NCBI RefSeq assembly: GCF_900547205.1
Contig: NZ_URFY01000019.1
Location: forward strand, 11,677 to 75,676
DNA length: 64,000 bases
Reading direction: 5' to 3'
Source: an uncultured Bacteroides sp.
GTDB taxonomy: Bacteria > Bacteroidota > Bacteroidia > Bacteroidales > Bacteroidaceae
The notes beneath the pieces are model-generated. The model was not told the DNA's origin, made no database searches, and was given only the letters and a program-made list of their open reading frames with translations. Positions within the stretch are counted from its first letter, which is position 1; each line of letters starts with the position of its first letter. Below are positions 7,988-16,065 of this stretch, piece after piece. A program made the position numbers and the translations under genes.

Positions 7988-8953
7988 CTAATTTACAATA
8001 ATGGTACCGCCACCTGAAGAGCTATCAATCCACGGTTCTACGATGGGTTCACCAATTTCAATATAATTTTCGGGTTTAAGTGTCAATACATAAGTTATTT
8101 GTTTGCCGGGTTCCCAGTCTATTCCCGGCAGAGTAATGTTGTCCTTATCATACGAATAGGTCATATTATTATGCCGACGGGTATAACTCAAATATACCGT
8201 GATGCCGGAAATCTGTTGCGGAACCATTAAAGCCCCGTTCTTCCATGCAGTGATACCTTCGTATGAAACTTCCTGAGGGTTGGCAAAGCCCGTGCCATAT
8301 CCAAAGGTATTAATGGGAGCGGAAGAGGTGTCCCAAATCACCTGAGTACCATTGTGAATACTATTACCGGATGACTTCAAGTTATACATACGCAACACAT
8401 TCAAGTGGAGCGCATCGGTAAAAGTAGACTCTTTTTTTATTTTAAAATTAATTCTTGTCAGCGCCGGGTCGAATGCGAACACCACCGCAGATATATCAAG
8501 ACCATCGGGTCCCACATTTCGCTCTATGGAGCGCGAAAGTAAAAGAGATTCCTGGCTGTCAACATCTTGCTGCACCATGAAATCCGTAATCATCGGATAG
8601 CCTTTCGGGCTAAACGATAAGTTTCGGGAAGCATTGTAGGGAGCATATGCTCCGAACCTGTGGTCGGCTTGCAGATTCCAGTATTTCAGCGGAGAATAAA
8701 CCCAGTGGTTATTCTCGCTAACATACTCTATCTTCTGATTACTGAACACTACTGAAGTATTGCCTCCATCCGTTGCTGTCCCATAAAGAGCAAAGGTGCT
8801 GGATACCGTACTCAAAGATGCCCGGGTTTGTCCCCCGCCGAAAGAGATTGAAACATTTTCGACAGGAGACTCCACAAAGTAATCTTCACCTCCACTATTA
8901 CAGGCTATCAACAACAATGCTGAACCTAAAATGAAAGCTATTCTTTTCATCAT
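7988..8953 (-). CDS. Fimbrillin family lipoprotein
   Basis: 321 residues; signal MKRIAFILGSALLLIAC with the Cys at residue 18 (one earlier Met precedes it). It has the Mfa-like fimbrillin layout: VSISFGGGQTRASLS, FALYGTATDGG, WVYSPLKYWNLQADHRFGAYAPYN, a hydrophobic VVFAFDPALTRINFKI strand and a WEPGKQITYVLTLK segment before the acidic C-terminus EPWIDSSSGGG. Its start overlaps the stop of the upstream fimbrillin by four bases (8950-8953), so translation is coupled. The three paralogues probably are stalk and minor subunits, with the order in the pilus unknown. Confidence 0.85.
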   Translation of the reverse strand: MMKRIAFILGSALLLIACNSGGEDYFVESPVENVSISFGGGQTRASLSTVSSTFALYGTATDGGNTSVVFSNQKIEYVSENNHWVYSPLKYWNLQADHRFGAYAPYNASRNLSFSPKGYPMITDFMVQQDVDSQESLLLSRSIERNVGPDGLDISAVVFAFDPALTRINFKIKKESTFTDALHLNVLRMYNLKSSGNSIHNGTQVIWDTSSAPINTFGYGTGFANPQEVSYEGITAWKNGALMVPQQISGITVYLSYTRRHNNMTYSYDKDNITLPGIDWEPGKQITYVLTLKPENYIEIGEPIVEPWIDSSSGGGTIIVN

Positions 8954-9978
8954 TCAATGGTAGGAACTTCTACGTCTTGGTTGGTTGCCCAGTCTTCTAC
9001 CTTAGGGTTATCAAATTCTATAACATTGGCATTGATAGTAAAGTTATAGGTGATTTTTTGGTTCTGTCCCCAAGAAGTAGGGTTATAAGCTCTATCCGTA
9101 GCATCGTAACTAAGATCCAGTGTTCTGCTGAAAGGTTGCTCAGCTCCGTTTTCACCAAGCGTATATGTCACATCCAGTTTCAGAGTATTTGTATTCTGCG
9201 GAATGTAAAGCATATCTTTGAACTCTGCTCTTGCATCAGTATTAGCAAGAACATTGCTATTTGCCAGTTCTTCCAAATCAGAATCATCTACCTGCACTAT
9301 ATCACTGGCAGAAGTAGAAACAGTCCAATTACCGGAAAAGAAATTAGGCGATTGCGTCTGCACAAAAGTACCTTTCTTACTCATCCCGTAAATCTTAACC
9401 GACATTAATGTCACCTTTGTAGCATCAATATCGATATCTTTCTTAAATACCAGATTGATGTTCGAAAGGAGATGGTTAAAGTTGAACGTTACTTTATTGA
9501 TAGCAGCACCAACTGCTTGCGTAACTTTACCTGCAAGCATCAAGTCCACATGATTCGCCACCAAAGGTGCTACGGTGAAATCAGTAACAGTAATGTTTTT
9601 ATTAACATCATCACTAATAGTTACCCCACTTGACTGATAAGGATAATAAGCATAAAGCTCATAAGAAGAGAGCTTATCCCAATATTTCAAAGGTGAATAC
9701 TCCCAGACTTTGGCAGTTCCATCATACGTTACAGGCTGATTTAGAAACACATTAGTAACATCAGTACCAAAAGTAGAATACCCCCATACTCCAAATGACT
9801 TCCCATCTGTTTGAAGTGAGCCTTGGGTTTCGGGTGCACGCGTAGTCTTGTTGGTAAAAACAGAAAAGTCAAGTGCTCTTCTTTCTTCCATCACAACCTC
9901 CTCAGTGTTAGTGCACGCACTAAACATTGACGCAACAACTGCTGTCAAAACAGCCAACGAATTGATTTTCTTCATCAT
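8950..9978 (-). CDS. Fimbrillin family lipoprotein, first of three in the operon
   Basis: 342 residues; signal MKKINSLAVLTAVVASMFSAC, Cys near residue 22. Fimbrillin hallmarks follow: LDFSVFTNKTTRAPET, FGVWGYSTFGTDV, WEYSPLKYWDKLSSYELYAYYPYQSSGV, a VTFNFNHLLSNINLVF strand and WGQNQKITYNFTINA near the end. As the first fimbrillin after the DUF3575 and DUF5119 genes and followed by a coupled second copy, it is the best candidate for the major pilin, but position is the only argument. A 54-bp gap to the DUF5119 gene leaves room for an extra regulatory site. Confidence 0.87.
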   Translation of the reverse strand: MMKKINSLAVLTAVVASMFSACTNTEEVVMEERRALDFSVFTNKTTRAPETQGSLQTDGKSFGVWGYSTFGTDVTNVFLNQPVTYDGTAKVWEYSPLKYWDKLSSYELYAYYPYQSSGVTISDDVNKNITVTDFTVAPLVANHVDLMLAGKVTQAVGAAINKVTFNFNHLLSNINLVFKKDIDIDATKVTLMSVKIYGMSKKGTFVQTQSPNFFSGNWTVSTSASDIVQVDDSDLEELANSNVLANTDARAEFKDMLYIPQNTNTLKLDVTYTLGENGAEQPFSRTLDLSYDATDRAYNPTSWGQNQKITYNFTINANVIEFDNPKVEDWATNQDVEVPTIE

Positions 9979-10032
9979 TCTTTCTTTAAAAATGGATTCA
10001 ACAATTTAATTAATTCAGTTCTTCTTTTATAT

Positions 10033-11046
10033 TTATGAGATAGGGACATCAATATCAACATTCTCTTCCCAATCGTTCACATCTCCATCAAAGCCTGAGC
10101 CTGGGTCATCGGGGCTTTGTCCCTCTTCCTGAGTGACTATAATACCTTCAACCACCACAACACCTCCCCACGGTTGCCTGCGAACCTGGTCGGAAACATC
10201 GAACTCTATCATTTTAAACTTTCCACTCATCAGCTTCATTTCGAGCACGAGTTTATTGGTAACATTCCCGCCAAAATGGCCAAACGAACGCACAATAGTC
10301 TCAACTCCATAATCACGTTTGGAACAGTCAAGCAATAAAGTGACTGACTGATCACTATGGATAAGGCCATCTTTAAGAAAAACACCGCGAGCCATTCCCG
10401 ATAGGTAAGCCCGAGCTTCGGAAACATATTCGAGTCCTGAAGTAAATTCATATCTGATAAGGTAAGTCCATGTGCGGGGAATAAGTTCCACATCAATCTT
10501 TTTGTAAACAGTTTCCCCGTCTTTGGGCATATCCAATTCCTTTTCGGGTAAAAAAGCTGCAAACAAAATACCGGGAGCATTAACAGTAACCTCTTCAGGA
10601 TACTCATTCAAATAATATGCAGACCGGACTCGGGCACGCGTGGTAGCAACCGTTTCGTCTATTGCATCCATGTTCTCGAATATTATCCCTTCCGTGTCGT
10701 TATTATACAATAGCATATCATATCGTCCGCTGTTTATCGCCACCCGTCCACCATAAGGATCAAGATTATGACTTGAAAGGGAAGCTTTACAATCGTTGTC
10801 GGAAATATGAAGTCTGACGCCTTCAGGTACTTTGGGCAGCATCTCACCCCAATCCACCGCCCATTCTGCAGGCCAGCGGTCGTTCCAGTTTTCATCCCAA
10901 GGCAAATGCCAATCCAAAGAATAGGTCACTTTAAGATGCAAGTCCACCTCCTTGTTGTGATCGTAGCATAAGTCCTTTCTACAACCAATTAAAACAGTCA
11001 AAACAAGTATATAACAATAATATCTATTCAGTCTAGGTTTCTTCAT
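10033..11046 (-). CDS. DUF5119 lipoprotein, fimbrial accessory or anchor protein
   Basis: 337 residues; signal ending LTVLIGC, with a second Cys soon after (RKDLCYDHN). The RKDLCYDH motif followed by a Trp-rich stretch (WHLPWDENWNDRWPAEWAVDW) and PEGVRLHI is typical of DUF5119 proteins, which accompany Bacteroidetes fimbrillin operons. By comparison with Mfa2/FimB-type proteins of Porphyromonas, it is likely the outer-membrane anchor on which the shaft is built; this is inference. It lies 26 bp downstream of the DUF3575 gene and 54 bp upstream of the first fimbrillin. The C-terminus repeats the acidic VNDWEENVDIDVPIS pattern seen at the ends of fimbrillins. Confidence 0.85.
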   Translation of the reverse strand: MKKPRLNRYYCYILVLTVLIGCRKDLCYDHNKEVDLHLKVTYSLDWHLPWDENWNDRWPAEWAVDWGEMLPKVPEGVRLHISDNDCKASLSSHNLDPYGGRVAINSGRYDMLLYNNDTEGIIFENMDAIDETVATTRARVRSAYYLNEYPEEVTVNAPGILFAAFLPEKELDMPKDGETVYKKIDVELIPRTWTYLIRYEFTSGLEYVSEARAYLSGMARGVFLKDGLIHSDQSVTLLLDCSKRDYGVETIVRSFGHFGGNVTNKLVLEMKLMSGKFKMIEFDVSDQVRRQPWGGVVVVEGIIVTQEEGQSPDDPGSGFDGDVNDWEENVDIDVPIS

Positions 11047-11072
11047 TCTATAATGTTAGTTCTCTTTTTCTT

Positions 11073-11708
11073 TTATAGGATATTCCACACCAATGAAATG
11101 CCCACTTTAGTTACTCCCCAATAATGCGTTTTATGCGATGATTGGTATACATAGCAATTGTATACAGGCAAGTATTTATCGTAGCCGGTGTATACGTATC
11201 CTCCCCCGATTGTAAATTCCAGAGCCAATTTCTTACTCAAGCTGAATTTGTATCCGTAAGTAAGGCTTATACCTATAAACTCACCATAATAACCCGTTTT
11301 CATATTTTCAAGATCATAAATACCTCCATGGATATTAGCTCCCAGAAAATGTCCTCCTTCCGATGCATTGTTATTCAACCAATATCGCCCTTCTGCCAGA
11401 TATTGCCTGATTTGATAATACTGGTGTTTTGACTTCCTCTTCCACCATGGCATAGTGAAGGAGCCCGATATAGACCAATGACTTTTGGGGAAATAATACT
11501 CGGCAGATACATTCGGTGCAAGTGCTGCCCAATATAGGAAGTTAGTTCCCACAGAAAGAACCGCAGGCTTCACATCCGTTACAGGCTTATTTTGGTCAGC
11601 ATTCCCTGCCCTAGCTATAATAGCCATAAACGCAAGCATCATGATAGAACATAAAATACGTCTTACATTCCAACTCCTTAAATTATATCTCCGTATGTTC
11701 GCCCTCAT
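11073..11708 (-). CDS. DUF3575 outer-membrane beta-barrel protein, first gene of the fimbrial operon
   Basis: 211 residues with a signal sequence (SIMMLAFMAIIARAGNA) and a body of alternating strands: LSVGTNFLYWAALAPNVSAEYYF, HWSISGSFTMPWWKRK, RYWLNNNASEGGHFLGANIHGGIYD, FIGISLTYGYKF and LALEFTIGGGYVYTGY. This is the DUF3575 pattern, a small outer-membrane barrel that commonly precedes DUF5119 and fimbrillin genes. It may help assemble or anchor the fimbriae. It is the promoter-proximal gene of the six-gene operon and lies opposite the HTH gene at 12026, with a 317-bp intergenic region in between. Confidence 0.85.
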   Translation of the reverse strand: MRANIRRYNLRSWNVRRILCSIMMLAFMAIIARAGNADQNKPVTDVKPAVLSVGTNFLYWAALAPNVSAEYYFPKSHWSISGSFTMPWWKRKSKHQYYQIRQYLAEGRYWLNNNASEGGHFLGANIHGGIYDLENMKTGYYGEFIGISLTYGYKFSLSKKLALEFTIGGGYVYTGYDKYLPVYNCYVYQSSHKTHYWGVTKVGISLVWNIL

Positions 11709-12025
11709 AATTTTCCTCTCAATCTTTGCATTTAGTAGTTTTATAGAAAAACTTCAAAAATGTATGTAGTACAAAGAAAATAGTTAGATTTGAACCTTAT
11801 GATAGTTTTTAAATGGTTTATCAGACAAATTTTACGGATTTATGAAAAAAACTCGTTATTCGACACAAATATTGATGTTCAATTATAACGAAGGAGAGCA
11901 GTTCTTTTCGATTTTTGAAAAAGAAGTTGGTTTCAAACCGGAAAATCGAACTAAACTTTTTGGCTATCGTTTTATATAGAGAGGCTAAATTTTCAATATT
12001 ACAATATTTAATAATACATTGATTT
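11709..12025. other. Divergent promoter region between fimbrial operon and HTH gene
   Basis: 317 bases, AT-rich. It must hold the promoters of the fimbrial operon (minus) and the HTH gene (plus). The elements are weak: a TTTCTTTG near 11775-11783 on the minus strand deviates from TAnnTTTG. I see no convincing inverted repeats pointing to invertible-promoter control, which is known for some Bacteroides surface structures. Confidence 0.45.
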
Positions 12026-13003
12026 ATGACTATAAACTTAAACAAAATTGTTTTGACAAAAATACTAAATATCATACCAGAGAACCTAAAACCAGTCAAC
12101 CTGCTCATGGATGTTTTAGATATAGGGAAAGAATCCGCCTACAGAAGATTAAGGGGTGAAAAAACGTTCTCACTGGATGAGATATATAAGTTGTCTCTGA
12201 ATTTGAATTTTTCACTAGATGAGATTATTGGCAACAACAAGGCGGATGCTGCTGCATTTAATCATATAGGCACAGTAAATCAGAGTCCGGACAAAAATCT
12301 TCTGGCATTTTTTCGCTATTATGAGATTCATCTGCAGCGTCTGATCGATTCTGATAATTCCGATATAACCTGCACATTAAATCATTTCTTAAATACCATG
12401 TTTGTCGGATACGAGCATTTATTCAAATTCATCTATTATCGATGGATGCATCAAATGACTAATGTGCCACTCAATTATCTCTATTCGGAGCTGGTTATTC
12501 CTACTGAGATTAAAGAGATATGTAATAGAATGGTCCTTTTAAACACCCAATTAAAAAGATTATCCCTTATCGTGGATAATAACTTATTTCTCAATCTGAT
12601 AAAAGAAATGCAATATTTTTATGTAAGAGGGCTTGTCAATGATATGGAGATGAAGACACTGCAAACGGAATTTCGCAGATATTTGGATGACATAGAGAGA
12701 ACCATGAATAGAGGGATCAGTACGAACGGAACGCAAATTGAAATTTATCTTTCAATGTTGCATATCAGTAGTACTACCACCTATTCTATATGGGATGGCA
12801 ATGAAGAATCTGCTTTCTGGCATCATTATGGCTACCCTATTTACACAAGAAGCCAAGAAATCACTACCAGACATAGATTATGGATAGACTCGCTGAAGAA
12901 GTACTGCACCGTAATATCAAGGTCCAACGAACTCCTCCAGGCTGAGTTTCTTAATAAACAAAGAGACTATATCAACAATATGGAAACGAATATCCTGATT
13001 TGA
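12026..13003 (+). CDS. HTH-domain protein divergent from the fimbrial operon, candidate regulator
   Basis: 325 residues. The N-terminal 65 residues form an Xre-like helix-turn-helix (VLDIGKESAYRRLRGEKTFSLDEIYKLSLNLNFSLDEII), in which SAYRRLRGE would be the recognition helix. The remaining 260 residues are predicted alpha-helical with many aromatic residues and no domain I can name. Proteins of this layout are common in Bacteroidetes. Its position, divergent from and adjacent to the fimbrial genes, makes it the obvious candidate regulator, but the sequence alone does not show this. Confidence 0.7.
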   Translation: MTINLNKIVLTKILNIIPENLKPVNLLMDVLDIGKESAYRRLRGEKTFSLDEIYKLSLNLNFSLDEIIGNNKADAAAFNHIGTVNQSPDKNLLAFFRYYEIHLQRLIDSDNSDITCTLNHFLNTMFVGYEHLFKFIYYRWMHQMTNVPLNYLYSELVIPTEIKEICNRMVLLNTQLKRLSLIVDNNLFLNLIKEMQYFYVRGLVNDMEMKTLQTEFRRYLDDIERTMNRGISTNGTQIEIYLSMLHISSTTTYSIWDGNEESAFWHHYGYPIYTRSQEITTRHRLWIDSLKKYCTVISRSNELLQAEFLNKQRDYINNMETNILI

Positions 13004-13029
13004 CAGTACAATCATACTGTAAAAACAGT

Positions 13030-13060
13030 AAGGGCTGCCCCTCTTGGAAGGACAGCCCTT
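13030..13060. terminator. Convergent hairpin terminator
   Basis: AAGGGCTG and CAGCCCTT pair around a loop, with extra inner C-G pairs, between the end of the HTH gene and the end of the first OmpA gene. It can serve both strands; the flanking T-tracts are short. Confidence 0.5.
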
Positions 13061-13083
13061 TACGATTACATACATCTTATTTA

Positions 13084-14214
13084 TTAATCTTCAAGGGTAC
13101 AAATACTTACACGGTTCCAATCTGGGTCGGTAAACATATCACCTACCCCTTGACCTTCGGCATTAATGCGCAATGTACTAATCTGGTATTTATTGACCAA
13201 GATTTTCTTTACAGCCTCAGCACGTGCCTTAGCGATTCTGTCATTGACTGCCACACTACCTTCGGGAGATGCATATCCTTTAATTACAACCTTTGAATTA
13301 GGATACTTCTTCATATATGAAGCTACACGTTCCACATTCGGAAGTTGTGAAGCATTGACCGTCGAACGACCTTGTCTGAATGTGATGATTGATTCCGGAA
13401 CACGGGCAGTCTTCACTACAGTTGCAACTGGGACAACCTTTGTTCGGCAGTCTTCAAGCTCTTTCTGCAAGCCACCGATTCTTCTTGCGGCACTATTCAA
13501 CTCACTATTCTTATTATTTATATCTGAGCGAAGCGCATTGATTGATGAATTTAAATCGTCTATTTCAGCCTGATTGTAGACTCTCACATCGCTGATGTAA
13601 TGTTTACCATTGCTTGCCATAAAATGATATGTCAGTCCGGCAGTCAGTTCAAATGTTGCATTATTCACATTGAAACGGCTTCTATGACTCTTCGTAAAAC
13701 CACCCTGCATATCATAAACGATGGAAGGCTTTAAAGCTAAAGTAAATGCCTTGCTCTCTCCCATGTTGAAATTCAAATTCATTCCGAAGCGAGTAGACCA
13801 GGAATTTAAGTCACCAGGACCGCTTGCGTAGTAATGTAGCCAACCTGCACCGGCTACAGCCTCTATCTCAAACGCACGAGGTTCGCCCGGGTAAGTGCTA
13901 AAAAGGTTCATCAAATTGACTTTACCCAACACGCTGACATCTGAAACATCAATTGCTGTTTTACTGTGGGTAGTATTGACATACCCCATTCCTTGGAATC
14001 CCAAACCGAAAATCGGAGTCACTTGTTTAGAGAATCCAACTCCGAAAGCAGGGCGCATACTCTTAAAGAAAGGACTGTGAGTCAATGGAGTAACCCCACC
14101 TGCTTGAACTTCTACAGCCCAATTGTCTACAAACTTCGTACCTTCTACAACTGTTTGAGCATTTGCTGTAAATGTTCCCGCTACAAAAGCAAATAACAAA
14201 AAAAAATTCTTCAT
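13084..14214 (-). CDS. OmpA family outer-membrane protein, copy 1
   Basis: 376 residues from MKNFFLLFAFVAGTFTANAQ, a clean signal peptide; an upstream ATG at 14241 would add nine residues and spoil the signal, so I chose 14214. Residues about 25-200 form an N-terminal beta-barrel (NWAVEVQAGGVTPLTHS, GLGFQGMGYVNTT, FELTAGLTYHFMAS). A coiled-coil linker follows (IDDLNSSINALRSDINNKNSEL). The C-terminal OmpA domain carries IITFRQGRSTVNASQLPNV and GYASPEGSVAVNDRIAKARAEAV, the peptidoglycan-binding NDxxxxxRA pattern. It is nearly identical to the copy at 20097-21230, and the two share an upstream sequence block. It anchors outer membrane to cell wall. Confidence 0.92.
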   Translation of the reverse strand: MKNFFLLFAFVAGTFTANAQTVVEGTKFVDNWAVEVQAGGVTPLTHSPFFKSMRPAFGVGFSKQVTPIFGLGFQGMGYVNTTHSKTAIDVSDVSVLGKVNLMNLFSTYPGEPRAFEIEAVAGAGWLHYYASGPGDLNSWSTRFGMNLNFNMGESKAFTLALKPSIVYDMQGGFTKSHRSRFNVNNATFELTAGLTYHFMASNGKHYISDVRVYNQAEIDDLNSSINALRSDINNKNSELNSAARRIGGLQKELEDCRTKVVPVATVVKTARVPESIITFRQGRSTVNASQLPNVERVASYMKKYPNSKVVIKGYASPEGSVAVNDRIAKARAEAVKKILVNKYQISTLRINAEGQGVGDMFTDPDWNRVSICTLED

Positions 14215-14329
14215 AATTAAAGCTATTAATTGGTGATACAATAAATAGACTGGAAACCTGTCGCATAAAAATATCTCACCTTTTCCATGTTCTATCTTTT
14301 AAATTCATAATAAAATTCGTTGTTCACTT

Positions 14330-14362
14330 AAAACAACATATCCTATCAAAAATTAGTTCGTA
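14330..14362 (-). promoter_or_regulatory. Upstream block shared by both ompA copies
   Basis: AAAACAACATATCCT, six variable bases, then AATTAGTTCGTA. The same two blocks with the same six-base spacing occur at 21336-21368 upstream of the second OmpA gene. The surrounding bases have diverged, so selection, not only recent duplication, may have kept the block. It lies about 115-150 bp upstream of each start codon. Confidence 0.55.
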
Positions 14363-14401
14363 TCACAAGAATGGAATTAACAACTATTTAACTTTTGAGA
14401 A

Positions 14402-14728
14402 TTAATGTGAAACCAGCTTTAGCCCAATAATAGAAGCGATTAAAGTGAAGATAAAAAATACTCTGCCGAAGTTCACTGGCTCTTTAAAGAACAATATACC
14501 GATTAATACAGTACCAGCCGCACCAATACCTGTCCAGATAGCATAAGACGTACCGACCGGCAATGTTTTAGTTACTTTAATCAGAAGAAGCATACTTGCA
14601 CTCAAAGATAGTATCATCCCTATCGTCCATATGTATTTCTCCATTCCAACTACTCTGTTTATTTTTCCCAGACTGAAAGTGAATACCAGTTCAAGGCATC
14701 CTGCTAAAATTAAAAGAATCCAATTCAT
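14402..14728 (-). CDS. SMR family small multidrug/guanidinium-type exporter
   Basis: 108 residues with four membrane helices. The family glutamate is in the first helix (ILAGCLELVFTFSLG), and the second half carries LPVGTSYAIWTGIGAAGTVLIGILFFKEP, which is closer to the Gdx/SugE branch than to EmrE. Small multidrug resistance proteins work as antiparallel dimers and exchange protons for cations such as guanidinium or quaternary amines. I chose MNWILL because an earlier ATG at 14740 would lie almost on a TAnnTTTG-like element (GATCTTTG, 14749-14756). It lies 78 bp downstream of the Crp-like regulator on the same strand. Confidence 0.82.
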   Translation of the reverse strand: MNWILLILAGCLELVFTFSLGKINRVVGMEKYIWTIGMILSLSASMLLLIKVTKTLPVGTSYAIWTGIGAAGTVLIGILFFKEPVNFGRVFFIFTLIASIIGLKLVSH

Positions 14729-14817
14729 AACGTTTCTCATTTTGATTGCAAAGATCCTGACTTTTCTTCACTATCTACTTTACATTTGTTAAAAAGGGAT
14801 TTTACATATGATAAAAA

Positions 14818-15381
14818 TCACTTTATCTTGCCTCTAATTCTACTTAAACTTACCTGGGATATACCGAGATAAGAGGCTATAATCCCCAACGAGACCCGCT
14901 GTAAAATATCGGGATACTCGGAGATTAGTTCCTGATACCTTTCTAATGAAGTTTTAAATTGTCGGGATATAAACTGTTTTTCCGCTTTTATACACTCTCT
15001 CTCAGCAAACTTACGTCCCCAGTTGGCTATATGTATATCTTTAGAATATAGTTCATGCAATTTGTCAACGCTTAATTCATATAAGATACTATCTTCCAGG
15101 AGTTCAATATTCTCATAACCCGGCTGATTGTCATAAAGCGTTTGCAAAGGAAAAATAGTATCCCCTTCCTTACCAAACCAGAAAGTGACTTCTTTGTCCG
15201 AATGATTGGTGTATGCCCGAATCATTCCTTTCCATATGATAAAAAACTTCGAACTTTTACGCTCCGCCCGGAATAAATGAAAGCCTTTGGGATAAGAAAC
15301 TTCCACAGCATCCATCAGAAAGGCATCTTTTGATGCTTGGGGCAATTTATAGGTATTATCAATTACATCATTTATAGTCAT
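14818..15381 (-). CDS. Crp/Fnr family transcriptional regulator
   Basis: 187 residues from MTINDVIDNTYKL. Residues 20-110 form a cyclic-nucleotide-binding-like beta-roll (SYPKGFHLFRAERKSSKFFIIWKGMIRAY, TFWFGKEGDTIFPLQTLYD). The C-terminus holds a short helix-turn-helix (VSLGIIASYLGISQVSLSRIRGKIK). No cysteine cluster for an iron-sulfur centre is visible and the arginine of cAMP-binding proteins is not obvious, so the ligand is unknown. This shape is common among Bacteroidetes regulators of stress and efflux genes. An adjacent SMR transporter is a plausible target. A TATATTTG element at 15399-15406 fits a promoter. Confidence 0.85.
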   Translation of the reverse strand: MTINDVIDNTYKLPQASKDAFLMDAVEVSYPKGFHLFRAERKSSKFFIIWKGMIRAYTNHSDKEVTFWFGKEGDTIFPLQTLYDNQPGYENIELLEDSILYELSVDKLHELYSKDIHIANWGRKFAERECIKAEKQFISRQFKTSLERYQELISEYPDILQRVSLGIIASYLGISQVSLSRIRGKIK

Positions 15382-15398
15382 AGATATTCTATTTTCTA

Positions 15399-15406
15399 CA
15401 AATATA
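15399..15406 (-). promoter_or_regulatory. -7 element of the Crp-like gene
   Basis: TATATTTG on the minus strand matches TAnnTTTG and lies 17 bp upstream of the start codon chosen at 15381. This supports the shorter start over the 62-residue longer frame. Confidence 0.45.
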
Positions 15407-15434
15407 CAATCAATATATAAATATCCAAAATTGT

Positions 15435-15629
15435 TTATCCCGTTCTCAACCACATCGGCATTCGGGTTCTTGCATAGAAATAATAGAAGAACAATCCTAT
15501 CCAACTGGTAAGAAGCACTAGCACAATAGATAATAATCTCTTTTCTACTGATGCATTGATACGCCATATCTCAAAAGCCGCTTTAATAGTCAGTACAAAA
15601 CCAACTAACCAAATTACAAATCCAATCAT
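15435..15629 (-). CDS. Two-helix small membrane protein
   Basis: 64 residues with two membrane helices (FVIWLVGFVLTIKAAFEIW and LLSIVLVLLTSWIGLFFYYFYA). The second half resembles the PLDc_N type of short hairpin membrane domain. The function is unknown. The start codon is 12 bp downstream of the stop of the 46-residue gene at 15642-15782, so the two micro-proteins are likely expressed together. Confidence 0.6.
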   Translation of the reverse strand: MIGFVIWLVGFVLTIKAAFEIWRINASVEKRLLSIVLVLLTSWIGLFFYYFYARTRMPMWLRTG

Positions 15630-15641
15630 AAGATTATATTT

Positions 15642-15782
15642 TTAAAGGGGTTTATGAAGATTACCACTTACTTTTTTCCTCCGATACTTTATTTTCGGAG
15701 CTGGTGAGAGATGATATACAATCGCACCGATAGCAGAACTGATGGTCAGCCTGAGCCATAGATTTAAACTATTAGTTTTCAT
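15642..15782 (-). CDS. 46-residue micro-protein with one weak membrane segment
   Basis: Begins MKTNSLNLWLRLTISSAIGA and continues IVYHLSPAPKIKYRRKK. The N-terminal half is a short amphipathic or membrane helix and the C-terminal half is strongly basic. This is the architecture of YtxH-like stress micro-proteins that sit on the inner membrane. It is followed after 12 bp by the 64-residue membrane protein. The function is unknown. Confidence 0.5.
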   Translation of the reverse strand: MKTNSLNLWLRLTISSAIGAIVYHLSPAPKIKYRRKKVSGNLHKPL

Positions 15783-16065
15783 AATTAAGTAGGTATTAAC
15801 GGTTTAATTTATTCAGCATAGAATTATCCAGCTGATATTACTAATTAGTAACACATCAGGTAAATATCTGGTTTGAACCTGATTTTAATAATTAACAAGA
15901 ATTTAATATACTGTCCGAGACGCTTAGTGTTAAATACTTTCATTATATCAATCAAAACTAATTTTATGCACAATTTTCCAAAAATGACGGTAGGCGGAGC
16001 AAACTTTCCTTTTTTGAGAACTGTTAGTATATCTGATATAACATTATTACAAATTTAACAACATT

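Noticed and set aside
11709..12025. Invertible promoter in front of the fimbrial operon
   Set aside because: I could not find a matching pair of inverted repeats within the intergenic region, and no invertase gene is nearby.
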